A DNA stretch of 64,000 nucleotides from CAVTLG01 sp963802635 (GTDB taxonomy: Bacteria > Chloroflexota > Ktedonobacteria > Ktedonobacterales > Ktedonobacteraceae): NCBI GenBank assembly GCA_963802635.1, contig CAWDJJ010000002.1, positions 1,383,025 to 1,447,024 on the forward strand, given 5' to 3'. Below are positions 54,691 to 63,330 of this stretch, in pieces. Every line of letters starts with the position of its first letter. Position 1 is the first letter of the stretch. The position numbers were made by a program, and so were the translations under genes. Below the pieces are notes generated by a model. That model made no database searches. It saw nothing but the letters and a program-made list of their open reading frames with translations, and was not told where the DNA came from.

Positions 54691-55162
54691 CATCGTTTCT
54701 CCTTTGCTGTAAAATGACCACGTGTTTGTTATCACAATGGTATTCCAGCCCAGGCGAGCGACTGTCGTGCTTGTTCTCCTGGTTCCCCTATGGTTTTTCC
54801 ACCGTCTCGCCAGTTGCCAGGAAAACTATTCTCTTGTGAGTATTTTTTTGATGCAGGATGATAACATCATCTCTTTCCTCATTGTTAGTATAGCAACAAG
54901 TTGCGAAAAAGTGAAGTGCTATTTTCCCGTGGGAGGTTTTTGCACCATCTTTTGGGGGAGTTCCTCCGGTCCAACTGAACCGTGCTCCATCTTTCAGGTG
55001 AGTCATAGCAGCCAATAAATGAGCTTATGAAAATCATCCTTCTGTCGGATGTCATCTGAAATATTTTCATCTATACTCTTCATGGAAACATCTAGAGTGC
55101 AATGTATTCCATTATTCGCGTAAATCTTTTGTGTTTATCACCACAATTAGGAGGCGCATTGA
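54691..55162. other. 472-base divergent promoter region
   Basis: It lies between purH (minus) and the protein kinase (plus). On the minus strand a TATACT -10-like box (54887-54892) is next to GCAAC-AA-GTTGC (54893-54904), a possible operator. AGGAGG precedes the kinase ATG. No gene was seen. Confidence 0.4.
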
Positions 55163-56272
55163 ATGTATCCGCGTAGTTCGGAGACGGACCAGGAGAGCAC
55201 GACGTCGGCTCTTCGCCCTGGTAGTCACTATCCGCCCGTCCTCAATGTGCTTCGGGAGATGTTCCAACGTGGTAGCGATCTCCTGATGAGCATAATTCCG
55301 ACTCAGAACAATGACTATATACACAACAATGTAGTGCGTACAAAGGGAATAAATGATCCGTATGTCTCTCGTGCCACCTCCTTACGGGGTCGCAGGCTTG
55401 GCTATTATTTCTTGCAGCAGCCAATTGGATCGGGCGGCTATGGGAATGTCTACCTGGCGCTAAACACTCATCTCAATGCTAATGTTGCCATTAAAATATT
55501 GAAGCCCTCTGCCGCCAGTCCCGACGAGGTGCAGCGTTTCGAGTTTGAAATGAGCTTGCACAATCGTATGCGGCATCGCTTTATAGTGCCTTTATTCGAT
55601 GCTGGCTGGGTGCGGGATATGCCCTTTTTGGTCATGCCCTATGCATCTGAAGGAACGTTAGAGCAGCGTTTCTCACCTGGTATTGCTCATTCATTACAGA
55701 CAATCTTGCCTGTTGTTGAGCAGATTGCCAGTGCGTTGCAGTATATGCATGATCGTAACATGATCCATTGTGACGTCAAGCCTGGCAATATGCTGATGGG
55801 TCCACGTCGCGAGGTCTGGCTCTGCGATTTTGGCAGTGCGATGATTGCATCACCTGTCAGCCAATCCGGTGGGCGCGAGGTGCGTGGCTCCCTTACGTAT
55901 GCTGCACCGGAGCAGATCAATCATCTGCCACACTGCGCCAGCGATCAGTATGCATTGGCTGTGATGGTCTATCAGTGGTTATGTGGAGTACGACCTTTTC
56001 GCGGCACTGATTTGGAGATCTGCCAGCAGCATATGTCCACGCCACCGCCGCCTTTACGCGGCTATGTGCCTGATCTCCCGCGTGCAGTTGAGGACGTTGT
56101 CTTGCAAGCACTTGCCAAAGATCCGTCTCAACGTTTTGCGCAGATACAAGATTTTGCAGTCGCGCTAGCACAAGCAAATCCCGTACCGGAGAGTCCAGTG
56201 GTAGAACCGACACCAGCACCAGCCAGGCCGCGTCGTACTATCATGACGCATCTGAGATTACTGTGCCGGTAA
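55163..56272 (+). CDS. Serine/threonine protein kinase (Hanks type)
   Basis: A 369-residue cytoplasmic kinase. After an about 75-residue leader come GSGGYGNVYLA (ATP loop), VAIKILKP (Lys), HCDVKPGNMLMG (catalytic Asp; HRD is HCD), CDFGSA, YAAPEQ and a complete C-lobe. The tail is Pro-rich and ends without a membrane helix. ATG 55163 follows AGGAGG. All residues for activity are present, unlike the pseudokinase at 11194. Confidence 0.92.
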   Translation: MYPRSSETDQESTTSALRPGSHYPPVLNVLREMFQRGSDLLMSIIPTQNNDYIHNNVVRTKGINDPYVSRATSLRGRRLGYYFLQQPIGSGGYGNVYLALNTHLNANVAIKILKPSAASPDEVQRFEFEMSLHNRMRHRFIVPLFDAGWVRDMPFLVMPYASEGTLEQRFSPGIAHSLQTILPVVEQIASALQYMHDRNMIHCDVKPGNMLMGPRREVWLCDFGSAMIASPVSQSGGREVRGSLTYAAPEQINHLPHCASDQYALAVMVYQWLCGVRPFRGTDLEICQQHMSTPPPPLRGYVPDLPRAVEDVVLQALAKDPSQRFAQIQDFAVALAQANPVPESPVVEPTPAPARPRRTIMTHLRLLCR

Positions 56273-56334
56273 CATGATCTTTGCCAAAAAATCGTTTGTG
56301 CTCTCTACTGAGCAATAAGGGTATAATTTGCACG

Positions 56335-56358
56335 ACGGGCGCGATTTATCGCGCCCGT
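56335..56358. terminator. 10-bp GC-rich hairpin between convergent genes
   Basis: ACGGGCGCGA-TTTA-TCGCGCCCGT. It lies between the kinase stop and the argD stop. A TATAAT hexamer (56322-56327) directly precedes it, so it might instead be a short transcript's start; no T run is present. Confidence 0.45.
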
Positions 56359-56391
56359 ATCGCCCGAATATCTCGAAAGTTGTGGATCATT

Positions 56392-56433
56392 GTCAGGGCG
56401 GTGCCAGGACACACCTCTACCCCGTTTCCTGAC
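56392..56433. repeat. Diverged copy of the GC-rich dispersed repeat
   Basis: GCCAGGACACACCTCTACCC continuing CGTTTCC resembles the right arm of the 18069 hairpin; GTCAGG and CCTGAC flank it as a 6-bp stem. Confidence 0.45.
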
Positions 56434-56471
56434 ATATTCGTATGCTCAACGCGTCCAGCTTAATTATTATG

Positions 56472-57695
56472 CTACGCTTGCGCAGCCGGTAGAGTGGCAA
56501 CGTCAGCCAGAGCTTTGTCCATTAACTCGATTGCTTCGTCGATATCCGCTCTCGTCAAAATGAGTGGTGGGATCATACGTAGCGCATCGGGACTGGTACT
56601 GTTCAGGAGCAAACCATGTTCAAGTGCCTTCTGTACAATCGTAGGAGCCAGATTATGCTTGACGTGCACAGCTCGCATCAAACCCAGACCACGTGGGTTG
56701 TCGATGAAGGCATACTTCGCACATAACGCTTCGAGCTTCCCGTGCCAGTACTCACCCATCTGTGCAGCATTTTCCAGCAAATGCTGTTCGAGGATGGTTT
56801 TCACCGTTGCTATGCCTGCTGCGCAAGCCACGGGATTGCCGCCAAACGTCGTACCATGATCGCCTGGCGCAAAGAGATCGGTGCGTGGACCGGTCAGCAT
56901 GGCCCCAATAGGAATGCCGCCTCCCAGACCTTTTGCCATCGTCACGATATCTGGTCTGACGTAGTGTTCCCAACTGAAAAATCTCCCGGTACGACCCATA
57001 CCTGCCTGCACTTCGTCGCAAATCAATACCAGATTTTGTCCATCGCACCAGTTGCGCAGACCTTGCATAAACGCTTGATTGCTCGGCCAGATACCACCTT
57101 CACCTTGTACAGCCTCGACCAGGATGCCAACCGTTTTTGCACTGGTTGCCGCTTTGACGGCTTCCAGGTCATTAAAAGGTACCTGCTTGAAGCCATCAGG
57201 AATGGGAGTCCACGTTGCATGATATGCTGGCTGTCCAGTTGCGGCGGTTGTTGCTAACGTGCGTCCGTGAAAACTATTGTGCATGCTGATGATTTCGTAC
57301 GCACCATTGCGATGCAAGCGACCATATTTGCGCGCCAACTTAATAGCACCTTCATTCGCCTCAGCTCCACTATTCGAGAAAAACGAGCGCATGCCCTGGC
57401 TTTGCATGCTGAGTAGCTCTGCCAGTTCGATCTGGCGTACATTATAATAGAGATTAGAGACATGAACCAGTTGCGTGACTTGCTGCTGTACGGCCTCTAT
57501 GATGGCGGGATGGCAATGGCCCAGCACATTGACGGCAATACCGGCCACAAAATCCAGATACTCCTTGCCGTCACTATCCCACACGTGCATACCTTCGCCA
57601 CGTACGAGTGTCAACGGTTGTCGCTTGAACGTACCCTGATAATACTGCTGCTCAAGCGCGACCCAGTCGCGTTGGTTTAGTCCAGTTATCGTCAT
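56472..57695 (-). CDS. argD: Acetylornithine aminotransferase
   Basis: A 407-residue class-III PLP aminotransferase of arginine synthesis. FSNSGAEANEGAIKLARKYG, SFHGRTLATTAATGQ, ICDEVQAGMGRTGRFF and VTMAKGLGGGIPIGA (PLP lysine), then TTFGGNPVACAAG. Length is typical. ATG 57695 with AGGAGG lies inside the end of ftsH, overlapping it by 44 bases. No other arg gene is adjacent, so a related ornithine/GABA aminotransferase is the main alternative. Confidence 0.9.
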   Translation of the reverse strand: MTITGLNQRDWVALEQQYYQGTFKRQPLTLVRGEGMHVWDSDGKEYLDFVAGIAVNVLGHCHPAIIEAVQQQVTQLVHVSNLYYNVRQIELAELLSMQSQGMRSFFSNSGAEANEGAIKLARKYGRLHRNGAYEIISMHNSFHGRTLATTAATGQPAYHATWTPIPDGFKQVPFNDLEAVKAATSAKTVGILVEAVQGEGGIWPSNQAFMQGLRNWCDGQNLVLICDEVQAGMGRTGRFFSWEHYVRPDIVTMAKGLGGGIPIGAMLTGPRTDLFAPGDHGTTFGGNPVACAAGIATVKTILEQHLLENAAQMGEYWHGKLEALCAKYAFIDNPRGLGLMRAVHVKHNLAPTIVQKALEHGLLLNSTSPDALRMIPPLILTRADIDEAIELMDKALADVATLPAAQA

Positions 57696-59763
57696 AGCTT
57701 TTGTCCTCCTGGAAAATAGTGTGCGTAGAAAGGATAGGCACTTTATATTGCCTTGCCTCGTTGCCGTATACTTGCTGGATCTGTGAGGCTATCTGGTAGG
57801 ATGTCCTGGGAAGCGGCAAACTTTTCTGCTCATTACTCGGCGTTGACACGTCATCTGGTATGCCTGCGAGCACTGATGGGCCATCGAACATGTCATCTTT
57901 GAACTGCTCATCGTGAGTTGGCTGATTAAAAAGAGATTCAAAGAGCTGGCCTTCCAGCGTCTCCTCTTTCATCAAACGCTCGCTAATCATAATCAGGCGT
58001 GTTTTATTTTGTAAGAGAATCGTGTGGGCTTTATCGAATGCCTCCTGAACGATTCTGTGAACCTCCTCATCAATCTCACGTGCTGTCTGTTCGCTATAAT
58101 TGCGCTGCTCACCAAAGTCTCGTCCCAGAAACACAAGTTCTTCTTTGTGTCCTAGCGCAATGGGACCGATACGGTTGCTCATACCGTATTCAGTGACCAT
58201 TGAACGAGCGATCTTGGTAACACGCTCGATATCATTCGAAGCTCCAGTTGTTACCTCACCAAAAATAATGGCCTCAGCGACATGACCTCCAAGCGCATAA
58301 GCCAGCATATCCTCAAATTGCGGTTTGCTCCACAGGTAGCGATCCTCTGTGGGTAGGAGCATCGTGAAGCCACCAGCCTGTCCACGCGCCACAATGGATA
58401 CTTTGTGTACCGGGTCAGTATTTGGTAACATACGTGCCACCAGGGCATGGCCTACTTCATGATAGGCGGTAATGGCCTTCTCACGCTCGCTAATGATGCG
58501 GCTTTTGCGGGCCGGTCCCGCTACCACGCGATCTATAGCCTCTTCCAGTTCGTTCATTTCGATTTTGCGCTTGCTGCGCCGAGCCGCCAGTATAGCGGCT
58601 TCGTTCAAGAGATTAGCCAGGTCTGCACCTGAGAAGCCAGGCGTTTGCCGGGCCAGGACATCCAGGGAGATACGTGTATCTAATGGTTTTCCACGCGCAT
58701 GAACCTGCAGAATAGCCATACGTCCACGGATATCTGGGCGATCTAGCATGACCTGACGGTCAAAACGTCCTGGACGCAACAGCGCGGGATCGAGCACATC
58801 TGGTCGGTTTGTGGCGGCAATAACGATCACATTTGTATTTGTGTCGAAGCCATCCATCTCCACCAGGATCTGGTTCAAGGTTTGTTCTCGCTCGTCGTGA
58901 GATCCGCCCAGGCCAGCACCACGCTGACGGCCAACTGCATCAATTTCATCGACGAAGACAATGCAGGGACTATTGCGTTTCGCTTGCTCGAACAAGTCAC
59001 GTACGCGGCTGGCTCCAACGCCTACAAACATCTCAACAAACTCTGAGCCGCTGATGCTGAAGAAGGGTACACCAGCTTCGCCCGCTACTGCGCGCGAAAT
59101 AAGAGTTTTCCCGGTACCAGGAGGGCCAATCAGCAACAGACCTTTGGGGATGCGTGCTCCCAGTGCCATAAATTTTTCTGGGTATTTCAGAAACTCGACA
59201 ATTTCCTGTAACTCTTGCTTTGCCTCGTCAACGCCTGCAACATCGGTGAATGTCACCGCTTGTTTATTTCCCGTAAACATGCGCGCGCGACTTTTGCCGA
59301 AGGATAGTGCCTGGTTATTACTGCCTTGCGCTTGCCGTAGCGTGAAGATCAAAATGACGACTATTAAACCACCAATGAGCAGCGTAGGCAGAAGTCCTCC
59401 CAATAGGCCTAGCCAGCTCCATAAAGGATTGGGCGCTTGATATTGGAGTGTGACAATGTTGTTATTTGTATAATTGATAGTATTATCTTTGAGTACTCTG
59501 GTTATATCAAAACTGCTATTAATAGTGGCTACTTCCTGGATCGCTGTCTTTCCTCGGGTCAGGGTGAGTGTCCCACTGGTTACTGTTAAGGTGTCTCGTT
59601 GCCCTTTGCTTATATCTGTCTTGAGATCGCTTAAGAGCGCCGAAACGTTCACCGTTCTGGCCGCAGTATGGGAACTGAAAATGAGTAGAATAACGAGAAC
59701 AGCGATGAGCATGGTCAGGAGCCAGAAAAAGCTCGTTCTGAGCCAATTTCTATTCTTTGGCAT
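57652..59763 (-). CDS. ftsH: ATP-dependent zinc metalloprotease FtsH
   Basis: A 703-residue membrane protease degrading damaged membrane and regulatory proteins. Two N-terminal helices (FFWLLTMLIAVLVILLIFSS and LLPTLLIGGLIVVILIFTL) flank an outer domain; the AAA module has LLIGPPGTGKTLISRAVAGE, CIVFVDEIDAVG and the pore loop SEFVEMFVGVGAS; the M41 protease has TAYHEVGHALVARML. All active residues are present. The C-terminal about 90 residues are longer and less conserved. ATG 59763 follows AGAGGAG; an extended -10 lies about 100 bases upstream. Confidence 0.95.
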   Translation of the reverse strand: MPKNRNWLRTSFFWLLTMLIAVLVILLIFSSHTAARTVNVSALLSDLKTDISKGQRDTLTVTSGTLTLTRGKTAIQEVATINSSFDITRVLKDNTINYTNNNIVTLQYQAPNPLWSWLGLLGGLLPTLLIGGLIVVILIFTLRQAQGSNNQALSFGKSRARMFTGNKQAVTFTDVAGVDEAKQELQEIVEFLKYPEKFMALGARIPKGLLLIGPPGTGKTLISRAVAGEAGVPFFSISGSEFVEMFVGVGASRVRDLFEQAKRNSPCIVFVDEIDAVGRQRGAGLGGSHDEREQTLNQILVEMDGFDTNTNVIVIAATNRPDVLDPALLRPGRFDRQVMLDRPDIRGRMAILQVHARGKPLDTRISLDVLARQTPGFSGADLANLLNEAAILAARRSKRKIEMNELEEAIDRVVAGPARKSRIISEREKAITAYHEVGHALVARMLPNTDPVHKVSIVARGQAGGFTMLLPTEDRYLWSKPQFEDMLAYALGGHVAEAIIFGEVTTGASNDIERVTKIARSMVTEYGMSNRIGPIALGHKEELVFLGRDFGEQRNYSEQTAREIDEEVHRIVQEAFDKAHTILLQNKTRLIMISERLMKEETLEGQLFESLFNQPTHDEQFKDDMFDGPSVLAGIPDDVSTPSNEQKSLPLPRTSYQIASQIQQVYGNEARQYKVPILSTHTIFQEDKSYDDNWTKPTRLGRA

Positions 59764-59858
59764 AGGGACTCCTCTCTGTGTATTTAGCGAGCGTCAATAG
59801 CATCAGGAGGGGTGCAACGGTGCTATCTGGCATGCAATATCTCTTTCTTGTGTGCTCT

Positions 59859-59867
59859 ATTATAACA
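59859..59867 (-). promoter_or_regulatory. Extended -10 promoter of ftsH
   Basis: The minus strand reads TG-T-TATAAT about 96 bases before the start codon, the same extended -10 as at glgA. There is no good -35. Confidence 0.45.
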
Positions 59868-59923
59868 CACTCTTTAATGACTCTCTTTTAAAAATACTGT
59901 AGTTTGGTTAAGTTGTACTGGCT

Positions 59924-59951
59924 CGTCATCTGAATGCAAGACAATATGAGC
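59924..59951. repeat. Half copy of the dispersed repeat with inverted ends
   Basis: GTCATCTGAATGCAAGAC continuing CAATATGAGC matches the right end of the 9477-9553 element with few differences. The left half is absent here. Confidence 0.45.
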
Positions 59952-60018
59952 CTTTATTTTTGAAGATGAGGTCGACTGTGACAAGGTTATTGGCAAACCT
60001 ACGCTGAAAACAAAGTAC

Positions 60019-60748
60019 TCATGACGAAGGGCGTGCTAATACCAATCCCCACACAGCTTTTGCTCCAACAGCGAAGAGCGCTGCCGCGCAAGCTTCCAGT
60101 GTGGCACCTGTCGTGCAAACATCATCAACGACAACGATTCTACGTGTGTAAAGCGTTCCTGTTGCACGTGTTGGGGTACAAAGAAAAGCACCTTGCATAT
60201 TTTGTTGGCGTTCGCTTACTGACAGTCCCACCTGTGATGGTGTGGCGCGGGTACGCGTCAGTAGGGTTGCATCAAGTGGTATATTGAGCTTCGTTGCACA
60301 TATTTCCGCTAATAATTGTGCCTGATTATAACCGCGCTGTTGTTGTCGTTCTCGATGGAGAGGAACCGGAACAATCAGGTCAGCTACCTGTTCTCGTGTC
60401 AGATAACTCTGTGCGAGTAAGGAACCTAATGGTCGTGCCAATTGTGTTTTTCCTTCGTATTTAAGGGCATGAATGCATGTACGCAATGGCTCCTCATAGA
60501 GACCCAGTGCACATATGCCACTGAGAGCGAGCTTCTTATAGCGGCAGCGCCTGCATAAACCATCGGGTGTGAGAGGGGTACTGGCAGTGAGCGCAGAATG
60601 GGGTGGGTAGTGGTCGGAGCGTCGCCTGACATGGCAAGCATAGGACAGAGCCACCGCGTTTACAGCATAGGCAATGTGGCGGAAAAAGTAAATCAAGCGT
60701 GCTATGCAGCATACTCTGATACTTTTGTAGAAAGCGCGTAATCGCCAA
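60019..60748 (-). pseudogene. comF: ComF-family phosphoribosyltransferase-like protein, one frameshift
   Basis: The N-terminal zinc finger is in one frame (LFPPHCLCCKRGGSVLCLPC, then TPFCAHCQYPSHT) and the rest in another (PDGLCRRCRYKKLALSGICA, IHALKYEGKTQLARPLGSLL, VPVPLHRERQQQRGYNQAQL, RRIVVVDDVCTTGATLEACA). Removing one C from CCC at 60565-60567 joins them. ComF supports DNA uptake and is a PRT-fold protein with the PRPP loop VVVDDVCTTGAT. Start uncertain: TTG 60748 behind GGAGGG, or ATG 60712. Confidence 0.82.
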
Positions 60749-60953
60749 TGTTTTTATCCCTCCAACCACGTTTCACGATCCCCTGGCGCAAAATCACTTG
60801 ACCTCTTCGGCATCATTCCACGAAAATGACTCGTGCCAGAAGGCGTGGAGGGCGATGCCAGATCTTTGATCCGTATAAGGATGCTGCACTAGATTATAGC
60901 GAAATGACGAGAAAAATGCAATCTAATGCGCTGCTAAGTCAGGCTCTCCACTA

Positions 60954-62471
60954 TCAGGACTCTTCTGCCGCTTTACGCAGCGTGGGAAAGAGAATAACGT
61001 CGCGAATGGATTCCTGATCTGCCATCAACATTGCCAGGCGATCTATGCCCAGTCCTACGCCGCTGGTTGGTGGCATACCTATTTCAAGCGCTTCGAGAAA
61101 ATCCTCATCCAGTACCTGTGCTTCGTCATCGCCCTGTGCCCGTTGACGTGCCTGGTCTTCAAAGCGTGCACGCTGGTCGAGCGGATCATTGAGTTCGCTA
61201 TACGCATTGCCACACTCCAACCCACCAATAAATGGCTGGAAGCGTTCCACCAATCCCGGTATCTCTCTATGTTGTTTGGTGAGAGGTGAAACATCGATGG
61301 GGTAATCAATCAGGAAGAGTGCCTGGCGCAAAGCTGGGATACCCTGACGAAACATCGCACCTTTAAGATCATCAATCAGGCGTCCGTGACTGAGTTTAGG
61401 ATCAACCTCATAGCCTTTTGCCCGCATTTCTGCTGCCAGGCTCTCTTTATCGGGAAAGTACCTGACGTCTATGCCTGTAAATTCGGCAATAGCATCGAGG
61501 AGTGGGTAGCGCTTCCAGGGAGGTGTCAGATCGATCTCAGTACCCTGGTAAGTGATCTGTGTCGAACCTTTTATTTGCTGAGCAATGAACGCGATCATTT
61601 CTTCAACCAGTTTCATGGTATCATTATAATCCGCGTAGGCCATATAGAATTCAATCATCGTAAATTCAGGATTATGGCTACGGTCGATGCCCTCATTGCG
61701 GAAGTTGCGACCGATTTCATAGACGCGTTCAAAGCCACCGACGATGAGTCGTTTGTGATACAGCTCTACAGCGATACGCAGGTATAAGTCTCGATCTAAG
61801 GTGTTGTGGTGAGTGATAAATGGGCGTGCGGTAGCTCCGCCATACAATGGTTGTAGGATGGGTGTTTCGACCTCTATAAAATCGTGGTCATCCAGGAAGA
61901 GGCGCATCGCAGTGATCATGCGGCCCCGCGAGATAAAGACCTGTTTGACTTCATTGCCATTGGCAATCAGATCCAGGTAGCGTTTCCGTTGACGGAGATC
62001 CTTATCCTCTAAGCCATGATATTTTTCTGGCAAGGGATGCAGGCTTTTTGCCAGGATACGAAAGTGTCGTACGTGCAGTGTGCGCTCACCTGTGCGTGTG
62101 GTGAACAAGAAGCCGCTGGCCTGAAGGAAGTCGCCCAGATCAAGCAATTTAATCGTGCGGTAGCTCCCTTCTCCGATTTCATTGATGCGAAAGTACAGTT
62201 GGATACTGCCAGTGCCATCCTCGATTTTGGCAAAGGTGGCCTTGCCCATCTCGCGCAACAGGCGGATGCGTCCAACCAGCGTATAGGAGCCTTCAGGCCC
62301 TGCATACTCAGCAAAATGCTCTTGTATCTCAGCTATCGTGTGTGTCCGTTCTGCGTTATTGGGGTAAGGATTAATGCCTTGTTCCCGCAATGCTAGCAGG
62401 CGTTGTAAACGTATATCGCGTTCGTCTGCCATGCGTTTTCTTTTTTCTCCACTTTTTCTCTTCTCGGCCAT
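60954..62471 (-). CDS. lysS: Lysyl-tRNA synthetase, class II
   Basis: A 505-residue class-II synthetase. OB-fold domain (YTLVGRIRLLREMGKATFAK), motif 2 (RNFRNEGIDRSHNPEFTMIE) and motif 3 (GVGLGIDRLAMLMADQESIR) are complete. Two starts are possible: ATG 62471 without a clear ribosome site and ATG 62432 with GGAG 14 bases upstream; the longer adds a lysine-rich leader. It is upstream of comF on the same strand. Confidence 0.95.
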   Translation of the reverse strand: MAEKRKSGEKRKRMADERDIRLQRLLALREQGINPYPNNAERTHTIAEIQEHFAEYAGPEGSYTLVGRIRLLREMGKATFAKIEDGTGSIQLYFRINEIGEGSYRTIKLLDLGDFLQASGFLFTTRTGERTLHVRHFRILAKSLHPLPEKYHGLEDKDLRQRKRYLDLIANGNEVKQVFISRGRMITAMRLFLDDHDFIEVETPILQPLYGGATARPFITHHNTLDRDLYLRIAVELYHKRLIVGGFERVYEIGRNFRNEGIDRSHNPEFTMIEFYMAYADYNDTMKLVEEMIAFIAQQIKGSTQITYQGTEIDLTPPWKRYPLLDAIAEFTGIDVRYFPDKESLAAEMRAKGYEVDPKLSHGRLIDDLKGAMFRQGIPALRQALFLIDYPIDVSPLTKQHREIPGLVERFQPFIGGLECGNAYSELNDPLDQRARFEDQARQRAQGDDEAQVLDEDFLEALEIGMPPTSGVGLGIDRLAMLMADQESIRDVILFPTLRKAAEES

Positions 62472-62496
62472 ACGGCTTTACTTATTGTATACCCGT

Positions 62497-62514
62497 GAGC
62501 ATTCAGAAACACGT
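62497..62514. repeat. Half copy of the dispersed repeat with inverted ends
   Basis: GAGCATTCAGAAACAC matches the left end of the 9477 element. It lies just upstream of lysS. Confidence 0.35.
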
Positions 62515-62746
62515 TCTTAACTATGTTTGCTCTTTCTGCGCGCGATAAAAAACGACCTGTGGCTGCTTCTCGATGCACACAGGTTGCCGGATTGCTGTTA
62601 TGATGCTGCACACTTAGCTGCACGCAAAGCATAGGCCACCTCTGTGCTGAACTGAAAACGGAACGAGATATGCCGTGCCGTTATTAACTGTTCTCAGAGG
62701 TGCGACTGCTTTCTAACTGAATGCTTGAGCATAAATTCAAGCGTGC

Positions 62747-63211
62747 TTACTCAATCGCCAGGATAGTATACTCCTTCACTCCACCGGGAGTTGAAACAAT
62801 GATCATATCGCTAGCTTTGTGCCCCAGCAATGCTTTGCCTACGGGTGATTTATTTGAAATGCGCCCAGCGCTGGGGTCTGCTTCGAATGCGCCGACGAGT
62901 TTATAGCGATACTCTCGATTCTCGCTTGTACAGAGATGAACCACACTACCCAGCGAGACAATATCCGTAGGAACTTCTGCGATCAATTTTGCTCGTGAGA
63001 CCAATTGCTCTAGCTCGCCAATGCGTTCTTCCAGGTGGTGATGTTGCGCGTTGGCATCGTCATAGGCTGGATTATCAATGACATTGCCTATTTCTTTTGC
63101 TTCATGCAGATACCGAGCAACTTCCGCACGCTTGACTGTGCGTAAAAACTCAAGCTGGTTCATCGCGCGCTGTAGCCCATCATTAGTGAGGAATACTTCC
63201 TGTGACTCCAT
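62747..63211 (-). CDS. greA: Transcription elongation factor GreA-like protein
   Basis: A 154-residue protein with the coiled-coil N-terminus (MESQEVFLTNDGLQRAMNQL) and the FKBP-like C-domain (SPVGKALLGHKASDMIIVST). It would bind the RNA polymerase secondary channel. The coiled-coil tip reads GNVIDNPAY where GreA has GDLSENAEY, so Asp41 is Asn and Glu44 is Asp; transcript-cleavage activity may be altered. ATG 63211 has GAGAGGG upstream. It precedes lysS on the same strand. Confidence 0.9.
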   Translation of the reverse strand: MESQEVFLTNDGLQRAMNQLEFLRTVKRAEVARYLHEAKEIGNVIDNPAYDDANAQHHHLEERIGELEQLVSRAKLIAEVPTDIVSLGSVVHLCTSENREYRYKLVGAFEADPSAGRISNKSPVGKALLGHKASDMIIVSTPGGVKEYTILAIE

Positions 63212-63330
63212 AACTTAATTCCCTCTCATTTGTTGGTGGAGGAATTTCCTCCCACACATCTTTCATCTCTCCAATTACCCAGGGGCTACCCTACCTCTCC
63301 CCAGGAGGTAGACGCTGAAGGTCTTTCGCC

